64,000 bases of DNA from Microbulbifer sp. YPW1 (GTDB taxonomy: Bacteria > Pseudomonadota > Gammaproteobacteria > Pseudomonadales > Cellvibrionaceae): NCBI RefSeq assembly GCF_013367775.1, contig NZ_CP055157.1, positions 2,311,001 through 2,375,000 on the forward strand, written 5' to 3'. Below, piece by piece: positions 1 to 7,853 of the stretch (positions are counted from its first letter, which is position 1; every line of letters starts with the position of its first letter). A program made the translations under genes and the position numbers. Under the pieces are notes generated by a model, which was given only the letters and a program-made list of their open reading frames with translations, did no database searches and was not told where the DNA came from.

Positions 1-520
1 GTACGGACTCCGCCACGCGACTTTCCAGCTGCAGGAACTGATCCAGCAGGCGGTTGTGGAATTTCTGCGCCTGTTCCGCACTGTCGAGAAACTGGCAGTT
101 GGCACGCACGCCGGGGGTATTGAAATCGTTACTCTGGCTGCCGAGCGCAAACACCAGATAGTCGTATTCCAGTTTGCGCGCGGGCACCAGGGGCGTGCCG
201 TCTTCACTGCAGACTTCCGCGAGTTCGACAGTCTGGTTTTCACGGTCAAGCCCCTGCAGGCTGCCCAGTTCAAACTGGAAGCCATTGGCGCGGGCGTGTA
301 CCTGGTAGTTCAACGCATCGAGACTGGAGTCCAGTGCACCGGTGGCAACCTGGTGCAGCAGGGGTTTCCAGATGTGGGTGCGGTTTTTGTCCACCAGGGT
401 GACTTGGGCGGCAGGGGATTTATTGGCGCGGCCGAAGCGGCGGAATGCGAAGTGGCGCCCGAGACTGGTGGCGAGCTGCAGGCCGCCGGCACCACCGCCA
501 ATAATGACGATTTTTTTCAT
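1..520 (-). CDS. ndh: Type II NADH dehydrogenase (NDH-2), C-terminus outside window
   Basis: The first 173 residues are present and the rest runs off the left edge. The protein starts [17 protein letters not shown], a Rossmann FAD-binding fold with GGGAGG at residues 8-13. It continues with a VTLVDKN strand and [14 protein letters not shown] at about residues 49-62, typical of NDH-2 enzymes. A second segment, [15 protein letters not shown], precedes the cut. NDH-2 proteins are single-subunit, peripheral inner-membrane flavoproteins that pass electrons from NADH to quinone without pumping protons; that role is family knowledge. The ATG at 520 is chosen because the FAD motif follows at once and AGGAAACTCTGTT lies upstream. 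The next gene on the same strand, at 705-1922, is a distantly similar flavoprotein, so the two may be functionally linked. The C-terminal membrane-binding part cannot be assessed. Confidence 0.85.
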   Translation of the reverse strand, partial: MKKIVIIGGGAGGLQLATSLGRHFAFRRFGRANKSPAAQVTLVDKNRTHIWKPLLHQVATGALDSSLDALNYQVHARANGFQFELGSLQGLDRENQTVELAEVCSEDGTPLVPARKLEYDYLVFALGSQSNDFNTPGVRANCQFLDSAEQAQKFHNRLLDQFLQLESRVAESV

Positions 521-704
521 AACAGAGTTTCCTGTAGAGCTTTAAATAGATTTGGCTCTTCGCGGTACTCTGTGAGACGAGTTTGTTCTTGTCCGGGGCC
601 TCCCCGGATTTTATGGCGACAGTATTGCCATCCGCGCTGCGTTTGGCAATCGAAGAATAGTTACACAAGAAAGGGTCGCCGGCGGCCCGAGCGGTTTGCG
701 CAAT

Positions 705-1922
705 TCAGTCCACCGCCGAGGGGATTTTTTCACCGTGTTGGTCGGGGGCACTGGCGGTGGCGAATTCGCTCTCCGTCACCCTGGATGTGGGCACCGGCAA
801 CTGATGGAACTGGTTGATGTAACGCCGGTCGAGATAATCCTTCAGGCGCCACAGGGCCGGACCCACGGCGGCAATACCGCCCCAGGCTGCGATAGCGTGT
901 GTTCCGCCGCAGGAAAGCAGGCGCTGCCATTGGCGGCGCGGCCGGTAGGGTTGGAGCCTTTGCGTCTGTAAGGTCGCGCACAGATTTTCAAACAGGGTGG
1001 CCCCCTGGTTGCGCGATTCCGTGGCGGATTTTGGCCGGTCCCCAGGGGCGCTCGCCACATCGCCCACAGCGAAAATATGCGGGTGGCTGCAGGACCGCAG
1101 GTAGTCATCCACTTGCACGAAACCCGCCTCATCCACCGCAAGCCCGGACTGGGAAAGCCAAGGTGGTGCCGAGGACTCGGTGCACAGCAGCGCCCTGTCG
1201 AGGGCAAGAAACTGTCCCTCGTCGCTATACACCCCGCGCGCGGTGATTTCTGCCACCCGCCAGTGGGGGTGGTGTTTCACATTGAGGCGGGCCATTTCCC
1301 GCGCCGCCAGCCGGCGAGCCAGCAGTGGATAGTCTGCCGGCGTTTTTTTGCCGGACTGCAACAGGTGAATCTCCACCCGCCCACTGTACACCGGTTCTTC
1401 CAGCGCCGAGGACAGCGCCATGGCCAACTCGCAGCCACCGGCGCCACCGCCGATGATGCCGAGCTTCAGCGGCTGGTGCTTGCGATAGACCTGTTCCCTG
1501 AGCTGTTCCCAGTAACGGTAGAACTGGCCGATGGGCTTGATCGGGATCGCGAGCTCGGAGCCGGGAATCCGGTAACAGGGGGAAGCGCCGACCGCCAGCG
1601 ACAAATAATCAAACGACAGGTCCGGTTGCCCAAGCAGTGAAACCCGTTTTGCCTGCGGGTCGATGTGGTGGGCGCAGGCCTGCACAAAGCGCGCACCGGC
1701 GGCGCGGCACAAACGGGGCAGGTCGATATGGATGTCAGCGTGGGCGTAATGACCGGCAATCATGCCCGGTACCATAGGCGAGTAGCCGCTCTGTGCCTGT
1801 GGTGACACCAGGGTCAGGCGCGCGCCGCGCACGGGTTGTCTGGCCCATCGGCGCAGCAGCTCTAGGTGGCCGTGGCCGCCGCCGATCAATACCACATCCT
1901 GACTGTGGGTCTGTTTCTGCAT
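705..1922 (-). CDS. FAD/NAD(P)-dependent oxidoreductase of the SelD-associated (Nterm_to_SelD-like) type
   Basis: This 405-residue flavoprotein has two Rossmann motifs: VLIGGGHGHLELL near residue 11 (FAD) and [16 protein letters not shown] near residue 155 (NAD(P)H). HIFAVGDVAS near residue 292 is the usual FAD-contacting Gly-Asp segment. The pattern GGGHxH, then LTLVSPQAQSGYSPMVPGMIAGHY, matches the pyridine-nucleotide oxidoreductases found fused to or next to selenide water dikinase (SelD). No selD is visible here, so it may be a stand-alone quinone or disulfide reductase resembling NDH-2. I use the ATG at 1922, with AAGG just upstream, rather than the ATG at 1985, because the extra 21 residues do not look like family sequence. 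The gene follows ndh on the same strand with a gap of about 180 bases. The physiological electron acceptor cannot be told from sequence. Confidence 0.7.
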   Translation of the reverse strand: MQKQTHSQDVVLIGGGHGHLELLRRWARQPVRGARLTLVSPQAQSGYSPMVPGMIAGHYAHADIHIDLPRLCRAAGARFVQACAHHIDPQAKRVSLLGQPDLSFDYLSLAVGASPCYRIPGSELAIPIKPIGQFYRYWEQLREQVYRKHQPLKLGIIGGGAGGCELAMALSSALEEPVYSGRVEIHLLQSGKKTPADYPLLARRLAAREMARLNVKHHPHWRVAEITARGVYSDEGQFLALDRALLCTESSAPPWLSQSGLAVDEAGFVQVDDYLRSCSHPHIFAVGDVASAPGDRPKSATESRNQGATLFENLCATLQTQRLQPYRPRRQWQRLLSCGGTHAIAAWGGIAAVGPALWRLKDYLDRRYINQFHQLPVPTSRVTESEFATASAPDQHGEKIPSAVD

Positions 1923-2276
1923 GGTCAGCCTTGTGCCAGATTGGTTGAAATATAAACAGTGTAATGGCGACTGGTGGAATAGCACGTTTTGTGCGGCGCG
2001 GTACGAGGCTTTAGCTGCCGGAATTTTCGCGTCAGCGCAGTCCGTTGGTTTTCATGCTGACCGTTGGCGAAAGAAAACCCTTCGCGGTAGCAATTGGCGA
2101 CATCTGACACGGCTGCTCTGGTCTTTACTGTAGAGAGCCCGCAACTCCCCCAAACGGTCACGTGATCACGAGGGAACCAGAGCTGCGTGAAATAATTTGT
2201 ACGCCGAGTCTCGATGTTCAGCACACCACCAGAGTCACCACCGAATTCTGCCGCACACAAGGCGCAGCGCAGGGGC
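1923..2276. other. Divergent intergenic region
   Basis: This 354-base stretch separates the flavoprotein gene (minus strand) from the AsmA-like gene (plus strand) and must carry both promoters. An eight-base palindrome TCACGTGA lies near 2158-2165. No convincing sigma-70 promoter, riboswitch or repeat could be assigned. Open frames reading into it look like non-coding extensions. Confidence 0.4.
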
Positions 2277-2828
2277 ATGCACCGCGTGCTGTGGTTGCTG
2301 GTGGCGTTCTTGCTGGCGATTCTTACCCTGAACCTGTTGCTGACGATTTACCTGCCGGAAAAAGTGCAGCAGTGGCTGCATGAGCGCGGCCTGGAAGCCC
2401 AGGTGCGTCATATCGATATTTCCCTGCCACGGCTGCACGCCCATTTACGTGGGGTGGAAGTGCGCAACCAGTCGGATCGCGGCTTCCGTGTCGGCGAGGC
2501 GACGTTAGGACTCAGCTGGTGGCACCTGCTGCGCGGCGATATACACGTCAAGCTGGTGGAGCTGAATGACGTCTACATGGATCTCGAATCCGAGCCTGGC
2601 AAGCGTGGCAGGGTCTGGGAGATCGGTGGATGGCAGCTTGCAGAAGGGGAGAAGACACCAAAGGACTGGCGGGTGGATCTGTCCGCGGGCACCCTGCGCA
2701 ACGCGGTGGTGTGTTACCAGCACAAGCCCCAGTGGGACAGCCCCAGCTGCGTGCGTTTTGGCAAACTGCGAGTGGAGGATTTTTATGTCAGCGGGTTTCG
2801 CGCTGCCGCCGCGGACAAACTGAAATGA
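2277..2828 (+). CDS. Short AsmA/DUF748-like membrane-anchored protein
   Basis: This 183-residue protein has one N-terminal membrane segment (about residues 3-24, VLWLLVAFLLAILTLNLLLT). It then has a periplasmic-looking beta-rich part with LPRLHAHLRGVEVRNQ and LGLSWWHLLRGDIHVKLVELNDVYMDLE. That pattern (TM, beta repeats, then 'lines or hangs a function on residue xLxLxxxxL') resembles the N-terminus of AsmA/DUF748 proteins involved in outer-membrane lipid homeostasis. Those proteins are usually far longer, so this is a stand-alone anchor domain or a remnant; no continuation is visible in other frames to 3105. The ATG at 2277 is preferred over 2214 because AGGGG lies just upstream and the membrane segment follows. 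Function is unassigned. Confidence 0.5.
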   Translation: MHRVLWLLVAFLLAILTLNLLLTIYLPEKVQQWLHERGLEAQVRHIDISLPRLHAHLRGVEVRNQSDRGFRVGEATLGLSWWHLLRGDIHVKLVELNDVYMDLESEPGKRGRVWEIGGWQLAEGEKTPKDWRVDLSAGTLRNAVVCYQHKPQWDSPSCVRFGKLRVEDFYVSGFRAAAADKLK

Positions 2829-3105
2829 GCAGCAGCGCGGTAAAGAGGGCGGTGATGGTAAGAAATGGTTGTTTCATAACGGGTTCCATCGCAGGTAAAC
2901 GAGGTGTGACCATAACATTTTTCTGGGTCACACTCCCTTCGGGATTTCAACTTTAGTGTAGATGTTCCCGGAAACAACAGGGCGCATGCGTCAGGCGCCG
3001 CTGGCGCCCACAGACACCGGCAAGGGCCACACACATCACAAACCGCGTGATGAGTGCCTATTCCGGTGCGGCCCTGTTGTGCGATTTTCCCCGATGGGTT
3101 GTTGC

Positions 3106-4809
3106 TCAGCGGTCATCGCGGTAGGCGTAGGGGCCGATAAGCGCACCCACAAATCCCCCCGCATGGCGAGTGCTCACTATCTTGCCGTCCGCCGACAGCA
3201 GGATGGGCTGCCAGTTTTTTCCACCGTCGAGGCTGTAGTGAAAGTCGTATTCTGCCCCCCGTGCATCCACTCTGAGCTGGATGTCCGCGGGTTTGTCGGC
3301 AGGGGTTTCCAGCGCCAGGCGGGTAATGGTTTTTCCGTGGCGTGCGGCGTCGCCATCCCGCCGGCTGACAATCAGATCCGCACCGCCGTCGGCGTTTCCG
3401 ACGATGCCAAAGAAGTAGAAGTACTCCCGGTTTTGAAAGACCGCGAGCCCCGCCCGGTCGGATTCCCCCTGCGGCTGGAAACGCATTCGGGTGGTAGCGC
3501 TGCCTTGTAAATGCTGCTGGCGCCGCCCCAGAAACGCGGGGTTACCGGCATCGCCCAGAGCGGTGGCGGTAGGAGTGAGTTGCAGGCTGCCGGGAGCGCG
3601 GGTGAGGCTGAACCACGGTGTGGAGGACGGGTTGCGCAATTGCAGCCAGTGCATGGGCAGTTGCGGAGTGTCGAACTCGTCGCGCTGGGTAAAGTTGCCG
3701 GTCAGCGGCAGCGGCCCGGGCTGCTGTGGCGACAGCGCCGGGCGTTTTGCAACGCTGGGAATACGCTGATCGCCGCGAGTAATCACCGGCCAGCCATCTT
3801 CCCAGCTCACCGGCATCAGGAAGGTCTCGCGGCCGGTGTTGTAGAAATCGCCCTCATAGGGGCGGATGCCGAGAAACACCGCCCACCAGTTATCTTCCGC
3901 ATCCTGCACGAAATCGGCGTGGCCGACGGAGGTGACGGGATTGGGGCGATCCGGGTCGAGATGACGCTGGGTGAGGATGGGATTGTTATCCCAGGGGGTA
4001 AACGGGCCGAAGGGCGATTCCCCTTTGAGCACTACCTGCGAGTGGTTCACGCTGGTGCCGCCCTCGGCCGCGATCAGGTACAGCTGGCCATTTTTGCGAA
4101 ACAGATGTGGGCCTTCGATCCACACCGGCTTTTCCGCCAGGTTCACGCCGCCGTTGATGACCAGCTTGCGCGGGCCAACCGTCTCCAGTTTTTTCGCGTC
4201 GAACTCCTGTACCCAGAGGGCCCGGTGGCCGTCATACAGCGGTTCGCCGATGGGGGCATCGTTATTGATGATGTAGGCCTTGCCGTCGTCGTCAAAAAAC
4301 AGGGACGGGTCTATCCCGCCCACTTCCGGCAGCCATACCGGATCCGACCAGGGGCCGGCGGGATCCTCTGCGGTAACCACAAAGTTGCCACCGCAATCCA
4401 CACAGGTGGTTACCAGATAAAAGGTGCCTTCGTTATAGCTGATGGCGGGAGCAAAAATTCCGCGGGAAATGCCCAGGTCGGCAAAATCCAGTTGGTCGGG
4501 GCGATCGATCACATGCCCGAGCTGGGTCCAGTTCACCAGGTCGCGACTGTGGAACACGGGGATGCCGGGATAGTGGGCAAAGCTGGAATTCACCAGGTAG
4601 TAGTCGTCTTCCACCTGCACGATGCTGGGGTCGGGGTAGTAGCCGGCAAGGATCGGGTTGCGGTATTCGTCTTTCGCAACGGGCTGCTCGAAGATGCGGT
4701 CCTGGCCGCGGTATTCAAACCAGTCGAAGGTCGCGGTGTGTTCGGTGCTCGCACTCGCGGTAAAAGACAGCGCCAGCGCTGCCAGCAAACTCGATTTTAT
4801 TTTTTTCAT
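3106..4809 (-). CDS. Secreted glycoside hydrolase family 43 (beta-xylosidase / alpha-arabinofuranosidase type)
   Basis: This 567-residue protein has an N-terminal signal peptide (LLAALALSFTASASTEH) and a five-bladed GH43 propeller at about residues 48-345. The three catalytic carboxylates are visible: Asp60 in YYPDPSI (base), Asp167 in GGIDPSLFF (pKa modulator) and Glu232 in WIEGPHL (acid). A C-terminal beta-sandwich of the GH43 C2 type (about 375-565, FTQRDEFDTPQLPMHWLQLR) follows. GH43 enzymes remove xylose or arabinose from xylo-oligosaccharides by inversion; choosing between the two activities needs biochemistry. It is the last gene of the minus-strand run esterase - aldo/keto reductase - GH9 - GH43. 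It lies 94 bases below GH9, with a possible operator box in that gap, so it may also be transcribed separately. No strong Shine-Dalgarno is seen. Confidence 0.9.
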   Translation of the reverse strand: MKKIKSSLLAALALSFTASASTEHTATFDWFEYRGQDRIFEQPVAKDEYRNPILAGYYPDPSIVQVEDDYYLVNSSFAHYPGIPVFHSRDLVNWTQLGHVIDRPDQLDFADLGISRGIFAPAISYNEGTFYLVTTCVDCGGNFVVTAEDPAGPWSDPVWLPEVGGIDPSLFFDDDGKAYIINNDAPIGEPLYDGHRALWVQEFDAKKLETVGPRKLVINGGVNLAEKPVWIEGPHLFRKNGQLYLIAAEGGTSVNHSQVVLKGESPFGPFTPWDNNPILTQRHLDPDRPNPVTSVGHADFVQDAEDNWWAVFLGIRPYEGDFYNTGRETFLMPVSWEDGWPVITRGDQRIPSVAKRPALSPQQPGPLPLTGNFTQRDEFDTPQLPMHWLQLRNPSSTPWFSLTRAPGSLQLTPTATALGDAGNPAFLGRRQQHLQGSATTRMRFQPQGESDRAGLAVFQNREYFYFFGIVGNADGGADLIVSRRDGDAARHGKTITRLALETPADKPADIQLRVDARGAEYDFHYSLDGGKNWQPILLSADGKIVSTRHAGGFVGALIGPYAYRDDR

Positions 4810-4879
4810 AGGGTTAAGACCTTAACTTTGATCCAGGCGCCTGTAGCCGGCGCCTGCAGAGTGGAATCTTTCAGGTTGT

Positions 4880-4893
4880 TGGTAGCGTTACAG
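4880..4893. promoter_or_regulatory. Imperfect xyl-box-like operator upstream of GH43
   Basis: TGGTAGCGTTACAG matches the TGGTAGCGnTACCA boxes seen elsewhere in this window except at its last three bases. It lies about 70 bases upstream of the GH43 start, between GH43 and GH9. A second, overlapping imperfect half (AGCGTTAGCAA) follows at once. This is weaker than the other boxes. Confidence 0.4.
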
Positions 4894-4903
4894 CGTTAGC
4901 AAC

Positions 4904-6751
4904 TCAGTCGTGATGGGTGCACCCTTTGCCATGTCGACGTTCGATCGCATGCAGACCGTTAATCAGGTAGGCGAACGGAGCATTCCAGTTGATGGCAATT
5001 TCATTGCTCGCGTAGCTGCACACATGGTCGGTGTAGGACTCGTCCGCCACTGTGCTGGTGTAGTCGCAGCCGTCCTGCTGTGACGGGTTGGGGCCGCCCA
5101 CCAGAAAGCCGGGCAGGGGCGGCATGTCTGGGTTTGCCGCGGCCAGGCGGTGGTGGGGGTGCTGGGGCGTTTTGCGGCCAAAGCCGGTGACGTAGGAAAA
5201 ACCGGTGGCATTGCGCCCCAGCAAATAATCGCGCGTGGCTTCGGCACTGCGCAGGAAACCGCTGTCGCCGGTGATGCGGAAGGCCTCCAGAAACAGAATG
5301 CCCTGATTGGCCGCCACCGCGTTGCTGCCCCACACAAACAGCCCGGGATCGCTCACCATGGGCACGCGGTAAGCACTCTGTTCGCCGTCGCGGCGCAACT
5401 GGCGCGCGGCGAGGATGAGTTGCTTTTCGATGGCGCTGCGCCAGGTGCCACTGTCGGGTGGCAGCTTGTCTTTGTGCGCGAGCAGGCTGTAGTAGCCGAG
5501 CCAGCGCACATCCGCCCAGTTGGGCAGGCTGTACGCCGGTGTTGCCGCTGCGATCACCGACCAGAAATCCCTGTCACCGGTTGCCAGATAGAGCTCCGCC
5601 GCCGCCCACAGGCGTTCGTCATCCAGCTGTTCGTCGCCGTAGGCCCCGGTGGTCACATCGGGATCGAACGTCTCATTGAGTGCGTCCTGCCGGTAAGTCA
5701 CGGCCGGATGTTGCTCCGCCCACTGCCAGGCGGCCAGGGCGGCCTCGCGGTGTTTATTGCTTTCTTCTTCGGAGTAGGGCGCATACACCCGCGCGGCTTG
5801 GGCCATCACGGCAGCAAAGTCCAGCGCGGCGGCGGTGGTCTTCTGCACCATATAGCGCGGCTGTGTGGCCTTGTGTGCGGCCACCATTCCTTCAAAGCCG
5901 GCGGTGGTGAGCTTGTGATAGACACCGCCGTCGGCGGGATCCTGCATGGCGGCCAGCCACTCGAGGTTGTAGCGCACCTCGTCGAGAATGTCCGGCAGTG
6001 CGTTATCCGATTCCGGAATATTCAGGGATTGCGCCGCAAAGTATTCCGGGAAGCGCTCGTACGCGCTCATCAGGGTGCCCATGGTGATACCACTGTTGAC
6101 CACGTACTTGTTGTAGTCGCCGGCGTCGTACCAGCCTTTGGGCGCGGACACCACGGTATTTTCCGGGCGCGAATCGCTGGCTGCGGAGGGGTGAATCAGT
6201 ACCTTGTCGTCCGGGTGGCCGGCGGCGCGGTGCCAGGGACCCGCGTGGACTTCTTTCAGTTCCATGGACGCGCGCTGGTAGTAGAAAGCTTTGAGGCTGG
6301 CGGCGGCGAGGTCCTGGTAAATGGTGTCGTCTACCTGGAAGGACGCGGAGCGCAGAGGTTCTGATTCACCATTGCCGGAAATTTCCAGCTGGTAGGTTCC
6401 CGGTGTTTTCACGCGGGAGAAGTCCGCCACCAGTGCACTCTGTCCGCCCCAGGTCTTTTCACTGGATGCTTGCAGCTTTCCGCTCAGCACCTCCTCGCCG
6501 GTGTCCGCCGCGCGCACCACGAATTCCGGATTTTTTTGTCGGGATTCCTGTGTAATAAGCACAGCAATCTTTTCCGACAGTGGGGAAAAGCCCAGCTGGT
6601 TGAGACGAATGTCCTCGCTCACTGGTGACTTGGCCTGCACCTGCTGGAAACCGCTGAACACCACGGCCAGTGTCACCATACAGCCAGCGGCAAACGTACT
6701 GTGTTTTGATACCACCTTGTGGTTCTCCTGTTTATGGTGTTCTTGCGGCAT
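4904..6751 (-). CDS. Secreted GH9 glucanase with N-terminal CelD_N Ig-like domain
   Basis: This 615-residue protein has a signal peptide (hydrophobic core about residues 24-40, cleavage after VQA). An Ig-like CelD_N domain follows (about 46-140, IRLNQLGFSPLSEKIAVLI), then an (alpha/alpha)6 GH9 catalytic domain (about 145-605). GWYDAGDYNKYVVNSG places the base pair Asp209/Asp212. The C-terminal acid is Glu584 in SYASNEIAINWNAPF. GH9 enzymes with this layout are inverting endo- or exo-acting beta-1,4-glucanases. In a xylan cluster the target could be cellulose exposed during xylan removal, mixed-linkage glucan, or xyloglucan backbone. It lies 27 bases downstream of the aldo/keto reductase gene, so the two are co-transcribed. 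The start is uncertain because the first 15 residues are hydrophilic and precede the signal-peptide core. Confidence 0.9.
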   Translation of the reverse strand: MPQEHHKQENHKVVSKHSTFAAGCMVTLAVVFSGFQQVQAKSPVSEDIRLNQLGFSPLSEKIAVLITQESRQKNPEFVVRAADTGEEVLSGKLQASSEKTWGGQSALVADFSRVKTPGTYQLEISGNGESEPLRSASFQVDDTIYQDLAAASLKAFYYQRASMELKEVHAGPWHRAAGHPDDKVLIHPSAASDSRPENTVVSAPKGWYDAGDYNKYVVNSGITMGTLMSAYERFPEYFAAQSLNIPESDNALPDILDEVRYNLEWLAAMQDPADGGVYHKLTTAGFEGMVAAHKATQPRYMVQKTTAAALDFAAVMAQAARVYAPYSEEESNKHREAALAAWQWAEQHPAVTYRQDALNETFDPDVTTGAYGDEQLDDERLWAAAELYLATGDRDFWSVIAAATPAYSLPNWADVRWLGYYSLLAHKDKLPPDSGTWRSAIEKQLILAARQLRRDGEQSAYRVPMVSDPGLFVWGSNAVAANQGILFLEAFRITGDSGFLRSAEATRDYLLGRNATGFSYVTGFGRKTPQHPHHRLAAANPDMPPLPGFLVGGPNPSQQDGCDYTSTVADESYTDHVCSYASNEIAINWNAPFAYLINGLHAIERRHGKGCTHHD

Positions 6752-6778
6752 GGTTTCCCGCGCAAGCGCGATGCTTGT

Positions 6779-7762
6779 TCAGATGGCTCCGCGAATATGT
6801 GGGCGCACCTGCTGCTGGTAGTACTCTGCCAGTGCCCGGTGGGTTGATACGGGCAGCGGCGCAAGATCAGACGCCGATGCATTGCTGGCTACCTGCTGCG
6901 GGCCGGAGGCGCCGGCAATAATGGTGGACACGGCGGGATGATCCAGAATCCAGCGCAGGGCCTGGGTAGCCTGGTTACTGTTGGCACTGTCCGGTAACAG
7001 GGTTCTCACCCCTTGTGCCAGTTCCACACCCTTTTCAAACGGAATGCCACCGAAGGTTTCTCCCACGGAAAAGGCAGCGCCGTCGCGGTTGTAGTTGCGG
7101 TGGTCACTTTCGGCAAAATGGCTGTCCTGGGTGAACTTGCCGGTGAGCAGGCCGGAGGCGAGAGGCAGGCGCACGATGATGCCGACATTTTTTTCCTGCG
7201 CCGCGTCCAGCAGCGCTTCCGCCGCATCCTGGCGGAACAGGTTGAAAATGATCTGCAGCGTGGCGAGGCCCGGGTTTTCAAGACAGGTGAACGCTTCCTC
7301 AATGGTTTCGACGCTGGCGCCGTAGTGACGGATCAGCCCCTCGTTTTGCAGCTGCGCCATCCAGTGGAAGATGTCGCCCTGTTGCAATACTTCCGGAGGA
7401 ACGCAGTGCAGCTGCGCCAGGTCAATGGTGTCCACGCCAAGGCGATGGGCCGACTCCCGCAGGCTGTCGCGCACCGCGGACAGGCTGTAGCCGTCCGGGT
7501 ACAGACCCTGTCCGCGGCCCACCTTGGTGGCCACCAGCAGGTTCTCCGGTTTTTGCGCGAAAGCGCCGATGCGCCGCTCGCTCTCACCACCGCCGTACAC
7601 ATCGGCGGTATCCCAGAAGTTGATACCGCAATCGGCGGCGGCCTGCAGAATGTCACTGGCGGTGTCGCCGGCAAGGGGGCCGAAATCGCCCCCCAGCTGC
7701 CAGCAGCCGAGGCCGATTTCACTCACTCTGTACCCGGTCTTGCCCAGTTGGCGGTAATGCAT
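6779..7762 (-). CDS. Aldo/keto reductase
   Basis: This 327-residue cytoplasmic AKR has the (beta/alpha)8 pattern beginning MHYRQLGKTGYRVSEIGLG. The catalytic tetrad is intact: Asp51 and Tyr56 in FWDTADVYGGGE, Lys80 in LVATKVGRG and His119 in LAQLHCVPP. The C-terminal NADPH-binding part has STIIAGASGPQQV. Two tandem ATGs occur; I use the second (7762) because GGAG is then six bases away. It sits between the CE20-like esterase (88 bases upstream) and GH9 (27 bases downstream) on the same strand, so it is part of the xylan operon. It could reduce a pentose or uronate, or act on an aldehyde from degradation, but the substrate is not evident. It resembles the sugar-catabolic AKRs annotated as L-fucose or galactose dehydrogenase-like enzymes. 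Confidence 0.85.
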   Translation of the reverse strand: MHYRQLGKTGYRVSEIGLGCWQLGGDFGPLAGDTASDILQAAADCGINFWDTADVYGGGESERRIGAFAQKPENLLVATKVGRGQGLYPDGYSLSAVRDSLRESAHRLGVDTIDLAQLHCVPPEVLQQGDIFHWMAQLQNEGLIRHYGASVETIEEAFTCLENPGLATLQIIFNLFRQDAAEALLDAAQEKNVGIIVRLPLASGLLTGKFTQDSHFAESDHRNYNRDGAAFSVGETFGGIPFEKGVELAQGVRTLLPDSANSNQATQALRWILDHPAVSTIIAGASGPQQVASNASASDLAPLPVSTHRALAEYYQQQVRPHIRGAI

Positions 7763-7853
7763 CATCTGCTCCAGTGTTTACTTCTTTTATGGCTGTTCTT
7801 GCTATTTGTATGGCGGGCTTCCAATGGGACGTTTCAGAAGCCGCTTCTTGATC

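Noticed and set aside
2158..2165. TCACGTGA palindrome as an operator
   Set aside because: It is a single eight-base palindrome with no second copy or promoter context, so it is too short to support a call.
3511..4899. 462-codon open frame antisense to GH43
   Set aside because: Antisense shadow; GH43 catalytic motifs lie on the minus strand.
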